A stretch of 64,000 bases of DNA from Hyposmocoma kahamanoa (lineage: Eukaryota; Arthropoda; Insecta; Lepidoptera; Cosmopterigidae), in NCBI RefSeq assembly GCF_003589595.1, contig NW_020653852.1, positions 1,162,737-1,226,736 on the forward strand, written 5' to 3'. Below the pieces are notes generated by a model that saw nothing but the letters and a program-made list of their open reading frames with translations, did no database searches and had not been told where the DNA came from. Positions within the stretch are counted from its first letter, which is position 1, and every line of letters begins with the position of its first letter. This document shows, in pieces, positions 63,781-64,000 of this stretch. Position numbers and translations under genes: made by a program.

Positions 63781-63859
63781 AGTGACCCGTTTAGTCTAGT
63801 GACGGGACGGATAAGTCGGGTGTTAAGTGACTCGCCTATCCGTAGAATTTGCACTGTCA

Positions 63860-64000
63860 CTCCTAGCTTTACATCGCAAACATCTAAAGGTCACTGCCAC
63901 TGTGCGGGCCAACCTGGAACATAAGTTGATAAGTATCTTGTGCCTGTAATTTCACCAGCACCCTTAATCTTCAAAACAGGAACGCAGTAATGCCAACGCA
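63860..64000 (-). repeat. GGTGAAATTAC dispersed repeat, copy 2 (runs off the window)
   Basis: Minus strand: GGCATTACTGCGTTCCTG, TTTTGAAGATTAAGGGTGCT, GGTGAAATTACAGGCA, then ACTTATCAACTTATGTTCC and GGCAGTGACCTTTAG. It is colinear with the plus-strand copy at 9.74 kb. The 5' side continues past the window end. A diverged inverted repeat (ACGGATA / TATCCGT at 63807 and 63837) adjoins it. Confidence 0.65.

Noticed and set aside
1..64000. CRISPR arrays, rRNA genes, bacterial operons
   Set aside because: No regularly spaced repeats, rRNA-like conserved blocks or ribosome-binding-site gene chains are visible. The sequence is eukaryotic in style.

Overview
This window is AT-rich eukaryotic nuclear DNA of insect type, most likely from a moth or butterfly. 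The reasons are an arthropod-style core promoter (TATA box plus a TCAGT initiator), intron-style splice sites, a Jockey-clade non-LTR retrotransposon, and several dispersed repeats whose wording I recognise from lepidopteran genomes. These include a tRNA-derived SINE, a GGTGAAATTAC repeat and a CCTGTAAAG repeat. There is no bacterial gene organisation, and most open frames here are chance frames in non-coding DNA. I could not run any search, so the taxonomic call is inference.

Layout: 1-3.3 kb is upstream flank with one repeat copy. A CpG-rich island (3.29-3.56 kb) carries the only convincing promoter. From it runs a plus-strand exon (about 3543-4085) with two upstream ORFs and a short first coding segment (MVPQQ...TDATQ) ending at a clean donor. 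I do not recognise the protein. No ordinary downstream coding exon is convincing, so most or all of the remaining 60 kb is probably the first intron of this gene.

That putative intron contains two sites shaped like recursive-splicing ratchet points: a pyrimidine tract and TTACAG fused directly to GTAARC, at 29397 and 43925. Each is followed 38-39 nt later by a second donor. They cut the intron into steps of about 25 kb, 14.5 kb and over 20 kb. This is the most interesting signal in the window.

The intron is also a graveyard of mobile DNA. A dead Jockey-type LINE lies on the minus strand (13.06-17.46 kb), interrupted by a 610-bp inverted-repeat element. Beside it are a short hAT-like element and an unidentified minus-strand pseudogene (12.12-12.61 kb). 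Further along are three fossil reverse-transcriptase C-termini, four copies of the CCTGTAAAG repeat, two copies of the GGTGAAATTAC repeat, one SINE and one tRNA-like piece. One orphan ORF at 56.8 kb has a secreted-protein look but weak support. The rest reads as plain AT-rich intronic or intergenic sequence.
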